A DNA stretch of 64,000 nt, taken from NCBI RefSeq assembly GCF_017599325.1, contig NZ_JAGFVM010000044.1:62001-126000 (forward strand), in the 5' to 3' direction. The notes beneath the pieces were generated by a model. The model saw nothing but the letters and a program-made list of their open reading frames with translations, had not been told where the DNA came from and did not search any database. The position numbers and the translations under genes are program-made. Shown piece after piece: positions 25,946 to 35,291 of the stretch. The DNA is from Marinilactibacillus kalidii. Its GTDB lineage: Bacteria; Bacillota; Bacilli; Lactobacillales; Carnobacteriaceae_A. The stretch's first letter is position 1. Each line of letters starts with the position of its first letter.

Positions 25946-28051
25946 TCATCTCCCCGTTTCTGTTATTTTTGATTGTTCACTATATAGAATTTTTTTAAAC
26001 TGTTGGATATCTTTGCATTGAACCATTTCTTCTATCTTTTCTTTATCATTGATCAAGTCCACTAAATTTTTCATAATGTTCAAATGAGAATACGCATCCA
26101 CTGCCGCCAAACAAAAAATGATTTTGACTGGATCATTATCTTCATTTCCAAAAACAATCGGTTCTTCTAAAGTAGCTACGCTGACACCTAATTTATTGAC
26201 CCCATCTTCTGGTCTAGCATGGGCTAAGGCAATATGCTCTCCGATCACAATATAGGGGCCATACTCTTCTACTGATTGAATCATGGCATCTACATACCGT
26301 TCCTCAATGATCGCTTTTTCTAGCAAAGGGACTGAGACTTTTCTGATAGCATCACTCCAGTCCGCTGCTTGCTCGGAAAGTAAAATGTCTTTGTCTTCCA
26401 AAATATCTTTAAGCATTGGCTGAATCTCCTTTTTATTGATTTTTAACTGATGAGTATCAAATAACTTTTCCATTGACTGATAGATTTTCCCAGATACACT
26501 GCCGCCACTTTGCTTGATGATATCGATAAACGCTTGAAACAAGTCAGTCGCATCGACAGTATGGTTTGTCAGTCTCTTAAACTGTTGATGTTTTGTTAGA
26601 AAAGCTTCGATCGTTTGTTTGTCTTCTTCTCTGATAATGGGATCCAGTACCAGTAAAGGCTTCTGCTCATAGGTGAGTGCCAAAGTTGAAAAGACGACAT
26701 CGACATCTAATTTTTCAATGAGATGAATCTCTCTTGAGCTCAACACCCCCACAATATCAATGTTGAATTGTTCTTTCAGATTTTCTGATAGTAATTTACC
26801 GGTCACCGTTCCATGATTACAGACAATGACTGCTTTGTAGGTATACTTTAGGTCTTGATTGATTGCACTGACAGAAGCCGAAAAATGAATCGTGAGAAAG
26901 GCGATCTCATCGTCGGTCAATTGCTCACCGGTGATCTGTTCGACTTGTGGTGTGAACGTTTGAATCGCTCGATAGACCTCTCGGTAATAATTTTGAATCG
27001 TTTCTTTCAGTGGATTAACCATTTGAATATGATTTTTAACGCGATTGATCAATCCTAAAATATGTTTATACAAGCCCTCGTGAAGTGATTCTTCTTTTCT
27101 AGTAAAAGGGATATTCGTTGCCTGTTCTACATGTCGGATCAACTGAATGGATAGTAGTTGCGCTTGTACCCACTCGATTGATTCAGTCGTGTTTTCTGAA
27201 GTAAAGGACTCTAGCATAAAGTTGATGTATTGCCGTTCCTGTTCCGGAGGACAAACGTCCAATACGGTGCAGAGCGTTTCTGTATACGCCTTCATTTTAG
27301 AGTGTTTTTTCTGTTTTAAATCCGTTGAACTCTTTACGATCACTTGCTTTGCAGAATACCGACTGATCCAAACAGCTGTAAACAGAATCATTTGGTCTCG
27401 GTAAGCACTCTCTTCTGTAGAAGAGATCGTCTGGTCATAAATCTGATCCAATGTTGTAAATGTTTCTTTTGGTATATAGCGATTCAGTAGATTCTCGATA
27501 ACCGTTTCTGCTCTTTTACCAGTCGTTATAGCGATTGAACCAACTGATTTATTGATAACGTCGTAAATCATCGTTCTTATCGAACGTTCTGTTCCTTTCA
27601 AAAGAATTCCTTGTTTTATTGTACTAACAACTTCAATATCATATTGTCTCAACAATTTCCTGACACGTCGCATATCTTCGTCCATCGTGCTTTTAGAAAT
27701 TTGATAGTCTATTTCTTTCTGGTAACAAAATACCGGTTCTGTGGAGAGGGAAAAAGAAAGAATAAGATCAAATATTCTCTCATCTCTTGATAGATAAGCT
27801 TCTGAGTGATCCAAATCGGTCAATGACTGAATATTAGCTCGTTCATTATCTGTGATCGCTAATATAAATCCTTTCCCTCGAATCGTTTGGACTCTAGAAA
27901 TCCCTTCGCCTTCGAGAAAGTCATTGATTTCGTTGATCTCATTTCTAATGGTTCGTGGACTAACATTCATTTCTACTTTCAATGTTTCAATAGATAAAGG
28001 TAGGTCTGAGTCCATTAACCGCGTTAATGTTTTTAAAGTTCTATCTTTCAA
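25946..28051 (-). CDS. BglG/MtlR-type PTS regulator with PRDs and a C-terminal EIIA domain
   Basis: This 701-residue regulator has N-terminal HTH domains (about 1-150; VSPRTIRNEINEI), two PRD modules (about 180-400), a IIB-like domain with Cys in VIVCNHGTVTGK (about 405-495), and a C-terminal EIIA-2 domain (about 555-690). In that last domain the phospho-His is His611 in IALAHARPEDGV. Such MtlR-like activators are controlled by PTS phosphorylation. It is first in the operon, starting with TTG 28051 after AAGGAG. Because no stand-alone IIA gene is present, its EIIA domain may also donate phosphate to IIB. Confidence 0.8.
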   Translation of the reverse strand: MKDRTLKTLTRLMDSDLPLSIETLKVEMNVSPRTIRNEINEINDFLEGEGISRVQTIRGKGFILAITDNERANIQSLTDLDHSEAYLSRDERIFDLILSFSLSTEPVFCYQKEIDYQISKSTMDEDMRRVRKLLRQYDIEVVSTIKQGILLKGTERSIRTMIYDVINKSVGSIAITTGKRAETVIENLLNRYIPKETFTTLDQIYDQTISSTEESAYRDQMILFTAVWISRYSAKQVIVKSSTDLKQKKHSKMKAYTETLCTVLDVCPPEQERQYINFMLESFTSENTTESIEWVQAQLLSIQLIRHVEQATNIPFTRKEESLHEGLYKHILGLINRVKNHIQMVNPLKETIQNYYREVYRAIQTFTPQVEQITGEQLTDDEIAFLTIHFSASVSAINQDLKYTYKAVIVCNHGTVTGKLLSENLKEQFNIDIVGVLSSREIHLIEKLDVDVVFSTLALTYEQKPLLVLDPIIREEDKQTIEAFLTKHQQFKRLTNHTVDATDLFQAFIDIIKQSGGSVSGKIYQSMEKLFDTHQLKINKKEIQPMLKDILEDKDILLSEQAADWSDAIRKVSVPLLEKAIIEERYVDAMIQSVEEYGPYIVIGEHIALAHARPEDGVNKLGVSVATLEEPIVFGNEDNDPVKIIFCLAAVDAYSHLNIMKNLVDLINDKEKIEEMVQCKDIQQFKKILYSEQSKITETGR

Positions 28052-28138
28052 CTTATATCAACTCCTTATCTGACTATAGTATAAAAGGTCTTTTCATCTG
28101 TTATCAGTAGAGATTGTTGCAACTTGAAACGGCAAAAT

Positions 28139-28152
28139 TGTAAGCGCTCCAT
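28139..28152. promoter_or_regulatory. Possible CcpA binding site (cre)
   Basis: TGTAAGCGCTCCAT matches 12 of 14 positions of the cre consensus TGWAARCGYTWNCW. It lies about 90 bases upstream of the PTS regulator start, where catabolite control of a sugar operon would be expected. It could equally affect the divergent kinase gene. Confidence 0.4.
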
Positions 28153-28281
28153 TTAATAGCCTTATCTTAACTTGTTTTTCTATATAAGCATACCTTATCG
28201 TGATTAATCTTTCTTTCCGTCGATTCTCTCTTTTTGTCATAGTATAATGAGCTTATCTTATCTTTTTGAGGAGGAATTTAT

Positions 28282-28809
28282 ATGAGCCAACTCATCATTC
28301 TTAGAGGGAATTCTGGTAGTGGTAAATCAACGACTGCACTAGCCTTACAGGCACGTTTAGGAAAGAACACCTTGTTGATTTCTCAAGACGTTATCCGTAG
28401 AGAGATCATGTATACTTCAGACGGACCAGATACGCTGATCATCCCGATGATAATCGAAATGGTTCGTTATGGCAGAACGGTTTGTCCTTATATTATCGTG
28501 GAAGGTATCTTTAAAGCCCCTTGGTACGCGGATATGTTTGAAACAATCATAAAGTTATGTAATCAACCACCGCTGATTTATTATTTTGATCTTCCTTTTC
28601 AAGAAACCTTGAAACGCCATCAACAAAGAGATAAAGCCAATGATTTTGGAGAAGAAGCCATGCGTAGTTGGTGGAATGAACATGATCAGTTAGGTCACGC
28701 TAATGAGTTCCTCTTCAATGAAAGTCATACACCAAAAGAAATTTTAGCCATCATAGAAACGGCACTGAACAATTCGGCATCTACTCAAAAAAAGCGCACT
28801 GATCAGTGA
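28282..28809 (+). CDS. P-loop kinase/ATPase
   Basis: This 175-residue protein starts with Walker A RGNSGSGKST (residues 8-17) and belongs to the zeta-toxin/chloramphenicol-phosphotransferase-like P-loop kinase group, with ISQDVIRRE and a lid-like RHQQRDKANDFGEE. GAGGAG precedes the ATG. It is transcribed alone, divergently from the PTS operon. The substrate is unknown. No antitoxin gene is adjacent, which argues against a toxin role. Confidence 0.75.
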   Translation: MSQLIILRGNSGSGKSTTALALQARLGKNTLLISQDVIRREIMYTSDGPDTLIIPMIIEMVRYGRTVCPYIIVEGIFKAPWYADMFETIIKLCNQPPLIYYFDLPFQETLKRHQQRDKANDFGEEAMRSWWNEHDQLGHANEFLFNESHTPKEILAIIETALNNSASTQKKRTDQ

Positions 28810-28822
28810 TCAGTCCGCTTTT
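28787..28822 (+). terminator. Terminator overlapping the kinase stop codon
   Basis: AAAAGCG-CACTGATC and GATCAGT-CCGCTTTT form a stem around the stop codon at 28807-28809, followed by TTAATT. Confidence 0.7.
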
Positions 28823-28841
28823 AATTAGAAAATAGTTATCC

Positions 28842-29507
28842 TTATACATCTATGATTTTTCTTAATGTTATAAAAATTTCCTTGCCGTGAATAATCATGA
28901 CTGACCAAAACATCAACGTACTAGTTACGAAAGAAATCACACTGGGTAAAGGGTCAGTCGTCCAGCCCATCAGCAAGAAAATCAAAGGGATGAAACCCAG
29001 CAAAGCCGCTGCCTGAAGATAAAGAACGTAATCTTCTGCATCTAAACGGACCGTTTGAATGGCTAGAAACATTGCAATCAAAGCTGACGTACAGATGATT
29101 GGAATGGAATAAGTCACAGCCCATCCTTGCCAACCACTTGTGAAATCGAAATAAAAACTGATCATCGATAAAAATAAAATCAGATAAAGAATGCCTTTTG
29201 TAATATTTCGACGTTTACGAATGATGATCAATACGACTAACCACATACTGATGATCCCAGCTAAAACATAATCTAAACCAAAAAATGGAAACGCCCAGAA
29301 CCATTGAACCGCAAAATAAGCCATAGCTACCAAAATGGAAATACCCGTAAGTAACTTTGTGATTCTAGCCCGATTAAATCTCAGTGGAATCTCCGGAAAA
29401 GGATTAGCATGTGCGCTATGCTCCTTTTCCATGATCTGACTACCGCATAGCGGACAACGTGTCCACTCACCTTTTACTGTTGTCTGACAACGAGGGCATT
29501 GGTTCAT
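28842..29507 (-). CDS. Zinc-ribbon multi-pass membrane protein (DUF6320-like)
   Basis: This 221-residue protein has an N-terminal four-Cys zinc ribbon (Cys4, Cys7, Cys18, Cys21: CPRC...CPLC) followed by about six membrane helices. It overlaps the acyltransferase gene upstream by 41 bases, and GGAGGGG lies 6 bases before its ATG inside that gene. It appears to be the third gene of an esterase, condensation-like enzyme and membrane protein operon. Function unknown; the tight coupling suggests that it works with the acyltransferase. Confidence 0.75.
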   Translation of the reverse strand: MNQCPRCQTTVKGEWTRCPLCGSQIMEKEHSAHANPFPEIPLRFNRARITKLLTGISILVAMAYFAVQWFWAFPFFGLDYVLAGIISMWLVVLIIIRKRRNITKGILYLILFLSMISFYFDFTSGWQGWAVTYSIPIICTSALIAMFLAIQTVRLDAEDYVLYLQAAALLGFIPLIFLLMGWTTDPLPSVISFVTSTLMFWSVMIIHGKEIFITLRKIIDV

Positions 29508-30903
29508 TAGCGTTCCCCTCCATTTCTTCTTTTGTTACTTTATTCGCTCTGACAGTCACCGGCAAAGCTTCTTCTCTTAATAGTTCTACGAATCTTTTTT
29601 GAATCTCCGTTTCCACAAAAGGCGTCGTAAAACTGACTGTCAACTGATTCTCATGACTGATCATGCAAAATTGCGGTCTTATGGCAGAGGTATGAAAATA
29701 AACAGCTCGTATAAATGGTCTGACCGATTCGGGAAACACGACTCTACCCAAATTTGACATTGCAACGGTTACTTTCTGATTATTTATTCGATTGATTATC
29801 TTTAAAATGAAATCTTTCAGCGGTCTTGGTTGTACACGAATAAAAGGATTCAACTCAAAGGAGATAAATCGATTCAGTCTATCTTCTAGATATGCTTGAT
29901 TCGTTTGTGCTTTTAATTGTTCAGAAAGTTGTCTACATAGCTTTTGAATATCCGGCCGTGCGCGATCTGCAATAGATGCACTTAACTTAACCGTAGTAAA
30001 GAAATTTCTCGCTGAAGAAGACGGAAAATATTGTCTTAAATTTACAGGCACAGAGATTGTGAGTGCTGAAGACTTCGCATTTTCTTCCTTCGTCTGTTCA
30101 ACAGCAACCAAGTAAAGTGCTGTCAAATAAACGGTCAGCGATGCCTCAAAGGACTTGGCTAACTTCAACATCTGGTCTAATGGTAGTTCCAATTCTATCA
30201 CGCGTGTACGATTATCGGGTGTCTTAGTCCCTTTGATTCGATAAATAGTTTGCTGATCCTGGTTATCGTCGATCATATCTGGTTCATCCATCGTCGCTGA
30301 AGAAACAGCCGTTTTCTTTACAGGCTCATCATTTTCTCTTTCGAGATAAATTTTTTCAAGTGCTGAAAGCGCCGCTTTGCCAAAATTTTTCTGACGACTT
30401 TTTCTAAAATGTTTTGCAAAGCTATCTTCTCGTTGATCTGTCACCCTGTCGGGATCCGCTTCAACACCATCTGATTGCGGTTCAAGATGCATCAAAGAAA
30501 TATATTCAGATACCAAATCTTCAAAAAACCACTGGGCGCCCGTTCCATCTGATAAGGCATGAAACACCTCCAAATGAATGCGATCTTGATGATATAAAAC
30601 TCTAAACAACAATTCTTTTCGGTCAAAATGGTAAATGGGCGCACAGGGTGATTGGGTTTCAGGTCTAACAACCGGTCTCAAATTACTTTCTTCAAGGTAA
30701 TACCAAAACAGCCCTCTTCTTAAAACACTTCGGTATAACGCATATTGTTTATAGACAATATCCAGCGCGCGTTGCAATACTCTCGGATTAACGGTCCCCT
30801 CTAACTCAGCACTGAGTCGAAAGACTTTTGTATCGATATCGTTTTTTGCTGCTAAAAAGATATTGGAAGCATTGTCTAATCTTACCCAATTTCTTCTTTC
30901 CAA
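29467..30903 (-). CDS. Condensation-domain-like acyltransferase (alcohol acetyltransferase type)
   Basis: This 478-residue enzyme is of the CoA-dependent acyltransferase/condensation superfamily. The catalytic HxxxDG motif is seen as His115-ALS-Asp119-Gly in EVFHALSDGTG. The C-terminal half contains AMSNLGRVVFP, corresponding to the structural motif of alcohol acetyltransferases. It is a stand-alone enzyme with no carrier-protein or adenylation domain. A TTG start at 30903 is likely, 8 bases after AAAGGGGA. The alpha/beta hydrolase gene lies 38 bases upstream. It may transfer acyl groups to a lipid or alcohol; substrate unknown. Confidence 0.75.
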   Translation of the reverse strand: MERRNWVRLDNASNIFLAAKNDIDTKVFRLSAELEGTVNPRVLQRALDIVYKQYALYRSVLRRGLFWYYLEESNLRPVVRPETQSPCAPIYHFDRKELLFRVLYHQDRIHLEVFHALSDGTGAQWFFEDLVSEYISLMHLEPQSDGVEADPDRVTDQREDSFAKHFRKSRQKNFGKAALSALEKIYLERENDEPVKKTAVSSATMDEPDMIDDNQDQQTIYRIKGTKTPDNRTRVIELELPLDQMLKLAKSFEASLTVYLTALYLVAVEQTKEENAKSSALTISVPVNLRQYFPSSSARNFFTTVKLSASIADRARPDIQKLCRQLSEQLKAQTNQAYLEDRLNRFISFELNPFIRVQPRPLKDFILKIINRINNQKVTVAMSNLGRVVFPESVRPFIRAVYFHTSAIRPQFCMISHENQLTVSFTTPFVETEIQKRFVELLREEALPVTVRANKVTKEEMEGNANEPMPSLSDNSKR

Positions 30904-30941
30904 CGGATCTTTCCCCTTTCTGACTCAGTCTGATGGAACGT

Positions 30942-31865
30942 TTAATTTCTTGTTAAAAAATCATTCATAATACGGTACGATTCTTCTAGCGGAGAAGCAA
31001 ACTTAGGATACGTAATAAATCCATGAACAGCATTCTCCACGCGGTGTAACCTTACTTTATTTCCACTGTTGAATAACGCGTTAGCATATGCTTCGCCTTC
31101 ATCACAAAGCGGATCATACTCGGCTGTAATCACGAGCGTTTCTGGTTGATGAGATAAATCTTCCGCCATTAGTGGTGCGACTTTATAATCTTTTCGTTCA
31201 GTTTCATTCGGAACATATAATTTCATATAACTTTGTATTTTATCAATCGTCAGGCCATAGTCATGACCGTTTCGTCTAATCGATTCAAAAGGAGAAGATT
31301 CAGAATGATCCCAATAGGTAACAGGATACAACAGTATTTGCTTATAAGGTTGTGTCAGTCCTTTTTCCCGCAACAAGATACTGACGACAGCCGCGAGATT
31401 CCCACCTGCGGAGTCGCCCATAATGATCCACTTGGAGACATCTTCTGGCCCTGTGAATTCCAATTGTTCGAGTAAAATCTCAGCTACACGTAAACAGTCT
31501 TCTAATCCTGCAGGGTAAGGAAATTCTGGCGCTAATCGATAATCCACAGAATACACGACTCTACCCAACGCATCAGCTAAGTTGAGACAGGCTTTTGTGT
31601 AAGAATCAATATCACCGATCACCCACCCACCACCATGGATATATAAAATTGGTTCTTCATATTGCTTCTTTTTTGGCTGGAATACCCGTACATCTATTGT
31701 ATGCGAGCGATTTTCAGAATAGATTTTTTCATCTAACACTCTGTAGGAGCGTTTGGGCGAATGATAGAAAATCTGCTGAAACTTTCTAATGGATTCATAG
31801 TCTTCTTGAATATCGATCCTAGGAGAAGACAACAACTTCAATAGGAGTTTGAAAAGTGGATTCAT
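30942..31865 (-). CDS. HSL-type alpha/beta hydrolase (esterase)
   Basis: This 307-residue carboxylesterase belongs to the hormone-sensitive lipase family: oxyanion motif HGGGW, nucleophile GDSAGGNL, acid in EYDPLCDEG and His in VHGF. No signal peptide is evident, so it is cytosolic. It is the first gene of the operon with the condensation-like acyltransferase and the zinc-ribbon membrane protein, so hydrolysis and re-esterification of the same acyl substrate is an attractive but unproven link. Confidence 0.85.
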   Translation of the reverse strand: MNPLFKLLLKLLSSPRIDIQEDYESIRKFQQIFYHSPKRSYRVLDEKIYSENRSHTIDVRVFQPKKKQYEEPILYIHGGGWVIGDIDSYTKACLNLADALGRVVYSVDYRLAPEFPYPAGLEDCLRVAEILLEQLEFTGPEDVSKWIIMGDSAGGNLAAVVSILLREKGLTQPYKQILLYPVTYWDHSESSPFESIRRNGHDYGLTIDKIQSYMKLYVPNETERKDYKVAPLMAEDLSHQPETLVITAEYDPLCDEGEAYANALFNSGNKVRLHRVENAVHGFITYPKFASPLEESYRIMNDFLTRN

Positions 31866-32040
31866 AGGCTAGCCTCATTATCTTTTACTTTTCTACAGTT
31901 TATCACGAAAACGCTTTGTAGACATTAAATCTATCTATACCTTAACCGATATGACGTTCATGATCAGTTTCGAATCAGCCGACTATGTTAAACTGAGCGT
32001 AACCAACAATGCCATTTTATCTATTGAAAGGATGATCAAT

Positions 32041-32532
32041 ATGAAAACTGCACAAGAATGGATCAACGAACTCGGCTTAGAACCACACCCAGAAGGTGGG
32101 TATTTTATTCAAACAGATAAAGGGGAACAGCCTGTTCATTCCAACGAAACATCTTTACCCCTTTATACCAATATTTATTTCTTACTGACCACAGAATCGG
32201 CCTCACACTTTCATCGACTAACTTCGGATGAATTGTGGTTTTATCACGCTGGCTCAGCACTCACGGTGCATGAACTTCATCCTGATGGCTCTTACCATCA
32301 ACATCTTGTTGGATTAGAGGTAGCAAACGGAGAAAGACTACACCATACGGTACCTGCCGGAACGATCTTTGGTTCAACCGTCGAAGAAGGCTATGCATTA
32401 GTGAGTTGCACTGTTATTCCAGGCTTTGATTTTTCAGATTTCAAATTATTTACACAAACTGAACTATTAACGCTTTATCCTGAGCACAAAGAAATTATTA
32501 CAAAATTAGCATATGAAACGCTTCCTGAATAA
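32041..32532 (+). CDS. Cupin superfamily protein (DUF985)
   Basis: This 163-residue protein is of the DUF985 (YML079w-like) cupin family, with the characteristic EPHPEGGYF start and a beta-barrel with SHFHRLTSDELWFYHAG (cupin motif 1 histidines and Glu). ATG 32041 is used because AAAGGATG lies upstream; the longer frame starts in the promoter region. The ligand or reaction of the family is not settled. Confidence 0.85.
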   Translation: MKTAQEWINELGLEPHPEGGYFIQTDKGEQPVHSNETSLPLYTNIYFLLTTESASHFHRLTSDELWFYHAGSALTVHELHPDGSYHQHLVGLEVANGERLHHTVPAGTIFGSTVEEGYALVSCTVIPGFDFSDFKLFTQTELLTLYPEHKEIITKLAYETLPE

Positions 32533-32613
32533 GATATCAACTTGTTTTGAAAGCATCTCTTTGAAAGCTTGTCATTTTGGCGAATGATGTCATTTTTTCT
32601 CCTTAAATTTCGT

Positions 32614-32641
32614 TTGACTTGCCTTGCGGCTACTGTATAAT
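32614..32641 (+). promoter_or_regulatory. Sigma-A-type promoter of the acetate transporter gene
   Basis: TTGACT, a 16-base spacer and TATAAT lie about 50 bases before the start codon. The match to the consensus is near-perfect, which suggests strong basal expression. Confidence 0.75.
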
Positions 32642-32689
32642 TGAAAAAGCGTGCGTAACCACGACAACACCTAAAAGGGAGAACAAAAA

Positions 32690-33289
32690 ATGAGTAATGG
32701 GATACCAGAAGGCAAAAAAATTGCCTTCAATGAAATAACTGCTAATCCTGCACCACTTGGATTGCTTGGATTCGGAATGACGACAGTATTACTGAACATC
32801 CACAATGCTGGATTCTTTCCAATCAACCCAATGATTATCGCAATGGGAATCTTCTATGGAGGATTGGCTCAAGTTGTTGCTGGAATCATGGAATGGAAAA
32901 AGAACAACACTTTCGGTACAACGGCTTTTACATCATATGGATTTTTCTGGCTATCATTTGCTGCACTGAATTTATTACCAATGATGGGATTAGGTGAACC
33001 AACTGCTCCGGAAGCGATGTCTGCTTACTTGTTCATGTGGGGACTTTTCACATTGGGTCTATTTATCGCAACACTTAGAATCAGCCGTGCATTACAAGTA
33101 GTTTTCGGCTCTCTAGCGCTTTTATTCTTCTTGCTAGCTATCGGAGACTTCACTGGATCTGAAATGGTCATCACGGTTGCTGGATACGAAGGGATCATTT
33201 GTGGATTTTCAGCTGTTTATGCTGGGTTAGCACAAGTCATCAATGAAGTATACGGCAAAACACTTATGCCTTTAGGTGAAGTAAAGTAA
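32690..33289 (+). CDS. Acetate uptake transporter, GPR1/FUN34/YaaH (AceTr) family
   Basis: This 199-residue protein has six membrane helices and the family signature NPAPLG near residue 19. AceTr proteins (SatP, YaaH) are acetate or succinate channels or proton symporters in the cytoplasmic membrane. AAAAGGGAG precedes the ATG, a strong promoter lies upstream and a very stable terminator downstream, so it is monocistronic and probably well expressed. Direction of acetate flow cannot be told from sequence. Confidence 0.9.
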   Translation: MSNGIPEGKKIAFNEITANPAPLGLLGFGMTTVLLNIHNAGFFPINPMIIAMGIFYGGLAQVVAGIMEWKKNNTFGTTAFTSYGFFWLSFAALNLLPMMGLGEPTAPEAMSAYLFMWGLFTLGLFIATLRISRALQVVFGSLALLFFLLAIGDFTGSEMVITVAGYEGIICGFSAVYAGLAQVINEVYGKTLMPLGEVK

Positions 33290-33303
33290 ACTAAAAAGCC
33301 AAT

Positions 33304-33337
33304 AAAAAATACCATCCAATATTGGATGGTATTTTTT
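33304..33337. terminator. Perfect bidirectional terminator
   Basis: AAAAAATACCATCCAAT and ATTGGATGGTATTTTTT form a perfect 17-base palindrome between two convergent genes. Confidence 0.95.
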
Positions 33338-34550
33338 ATTGCTCATCTTGTTTCGTCATGATTCTTACCTTTTTATTTTTTCGTCCACGTGACTTTTTGT
33401 AATGCGGTCTTTTCAATATTCTAACGCGTTGGACGGTCGGGATTTTTTGGATTTCTTGTACCGCACCTTCAATCTTATCCAGTCCTTCTTCTAAATCAAT
33501 CAATACATATACATATCCGTTCTTACGATTACTCGTCATATCTCCCATACGTAGATTATATTGGTTAAATAATTGGATAATTTCCGCTAAGGTATCCATC
33601 GTTTCTTCATAGAATACCGTTACACGGTAAGGAGAATGAAACAATTGTCTGGCACCAGGGAAATTGACCGAATCCCTCACCGTTCCATATAACAAGAAAT
33701 CACTGAGTGCTTTTCTCGCCAATCGTTCGCCACCTTCTAATGCTTCTTGTGTATTCCCACCGATATGTGGCAGCAAGGTGATTTTGTCGTTTCCCAACAA
33801 CGCTTCTTCAGGAAAATCAGTAATATAGCCCGCGATTTGATCGGTAGCCAATGCACCAACTATAGCTTCATTATCTACAAGGGGTCCTCTTCCAAAATTC
33901 AGTAAATAGGCACCTTGTTTCATCAGAGCCAATTGTTCCTTGGATAAGATCCCTTTGGTCTCTTCTGTCAACGGTAAAGTCAGTACTACAAAGTCTGATT
34001 GACGCAACAACTCTTCCAGTTCCAATTGTTCGACGTAATCCAGATCCTTATCTGACCGAGCATAGCCTAGCACTTCCATTCCCAAATCGTAACAACTTCT
34101 TGCAACTTGAGAACCGATTGACCCGAGTCCAACGATACCAATCACCTTACCTTGCAGTTCTCTTCCTACGAAAGCGTCTCGCTTATCTTCTGCTTGTTTC
34201 AATAAGTCTGCACCACTCAATGTCTGAACCATGTCAGCTGCCGGACCGATTGGACGAAAAGTCGCAAACAAACTAGAAAGTACGGCTTCTTTAACCGCAT
34301 TAGCATTTACACCAGGTGTATTCAAAACGGCGATACCTTTTTCAGTAGCGGCTTCAACATTGATCGTATTCACGCCTACCCCAGATCTTGATATAACCAA
34401 CAATGCTTCAGTCAGCAAATCATCTGGAACAACTGAACTTCTGACCATAATACCATGTGGGTGAGCGGTATCTGTTACCTTAGCTTTTGCATGCTTTAGT
34501 TTAGCCAATTGTTTACTGGAAAAACTGTCGATCACTTTGATTTCGTACAT
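33336..34550 (-). CDS. serA: 3-phosphoglycerate dehydrogenase (D-isomer 2-hydroxyacid dehydrogenase, ACT-like C-terminus)
   Basis: This 404-residue dehydrogenase has the SerA-like VGVNTINVEAATEKGIAV substrate-site region, NAD-binding loop GIVGLGSIGS, and catalytic Arg (NFGRGPL) and His (LPHIGGNTQEA). An ACT-like regulatory domain is visible at about residues 305-380. It oxidises 3-phosphoglycerate in serine synthesis if the call is right. No serC or serB is adjacent. The last ~25 residues form an unusual very basic tail (RPHYKKSRGRKNKKVR), not part of the usual SerA end. Confidence 0.8.
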   Translation of the reverse strand: MYEIKVIDSFSSKQLAKLKHAKAKVTDTAHPHGIMVRSSVVPDDLLTEALLVISRSGVGVNTINVEAATEKGIAVLNTPGVNANAVKEAVLSSLFATFRPIGPAADMVQTLSGADLLKQAEDKRDAFVGRELQGKVIGIVGLGSIGSQVARSCYDLGMEVLGYARSDKDLDYVEQLELEELLRQSDFVVLTLPLTEETKGILSKEQLALMKQGAYLLNFGRGPLVDNEAIVGALATDQIAGYITDFPEEALLGNDKITLLPHIGGNTQEALEGGERLARKALSDFLLYGTVRDSVNFPGARQLFHSPYRVTVFYEETMDTLAEIIQLFNQYNLRMGDMTSNRKNGYVYVLIDLEEGLDKIEGAVQEIQKIPTVQRVRILKRPHYKKSRGRKNKKVRIMTKQDEQ

Positions 34551-34653
34551 GCTATCGCCTCCTTTGAGTCATGATTCATTCGTTCATTTTTACTTTGCAT
34601 TTCATTCTATCATTGGTTACACTAAAATAAAAGTTTGGAGAGGGTGCTTTACA

Positions 34654-35280
34654 GTGCATATTGAAACGATTAAGCTTTATCCTGATCGTCCCGTTATCGG
34701 AGAAAATAGCCAAGTCAAAGATACGACCTTTGGAGAATATGTTGAACTGGGTTCTTCTAATAGTGTCGATAACGCAAAGATTGGTGGTTACAGTTACACC
34801 GGCAGTTACTGCTATATTCAAAATTCAGTGATTGGCCGCTTCGCTAGTATAGCGGATATGGTGCGCATTGGCCCAACCAATCATCCTTACGAAAGACCCT
34901 CTCAGCATTTATTTGCTTACAACGGAGATGGCTACGGCTTTCCGAATAAGGATACACAATTTCTTAAAAAAAGAAAACAAAAAATCACTACGATCGGTCA
35001 TGATGTTTGGATCGGTCACGGTGTTACGATCCAGTCAGGTGTAACCGTTGGTGATGGTGCGGTCATCGGTGCGGGTGCAGTGATTACAAAAGACGTTGCC
35101 CCTTACACAATCGTTGGCGGGATTCCTGCTAAACCACTGAAAGAACGTTTTCCAAAAGAGATTCAAGCTAAACTCTTAGACATCCAGTGGTGGAACTGGT
35201 CTAGAGCAGAACTAGAGGAACGTTATGAAGACTTGAAATTACCGATTGAAGACTTTGTTGAGAAATATCATTCTCTTTAG
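34654..35280 (+). CDS. Hexapeptide-repeat acetyltransferase (XAT/VatD-like)
   Basis: This 208-residue left-handed beta-helix acyltransferase carries hexapeptide repeats (VIGENSQVKDTTF, GHGVTIQSGVTVGDGAVIGAG) and the XAT catalytic-His region RIGPTNHPYERPS. It transfers acetyl from acetyl-CoA to an unknown hydroxyl acceptor; the xenobiotic group includes streptogramin and chloramphenicol acetyltransferases, but sugar O-acetylation is as likely. The start is GTG 34654, 9 bases after GGAGAGGG; the longer frame overlaps the divergent gene's promoter region. A terminator follows. Confidence 0.8.
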   Translation: MHIETIKLYPDRPVIGENSQVKDTTFGEYVELGSSNSVDNAKIGGYSYTGSYCYIQNSVIGRFASIADMVRIGPTNHPYERPSQHLFAYNGDGYGFPNKDTQFLKKRKQKITTIGHDVWIGHGVTIQSGVTVGDGAVIGAGAVITKDVAPYTIVGGIPAKPLKERFPKEIQAKLLDIQWWNWSRAELEERYEDLKLPIEDFVEKYHSL

Positions 35281-35291
35281 TTCAATCAAAT

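Noticed and set aside
28282-28809. The P-loop kinase as a zeta toxin of a toxin-antitoxin pair.
   Set aside because: No small antitoxin gene is adjacent; the gene is monocistronic, and the fold is shared by many small-molecule kinases.
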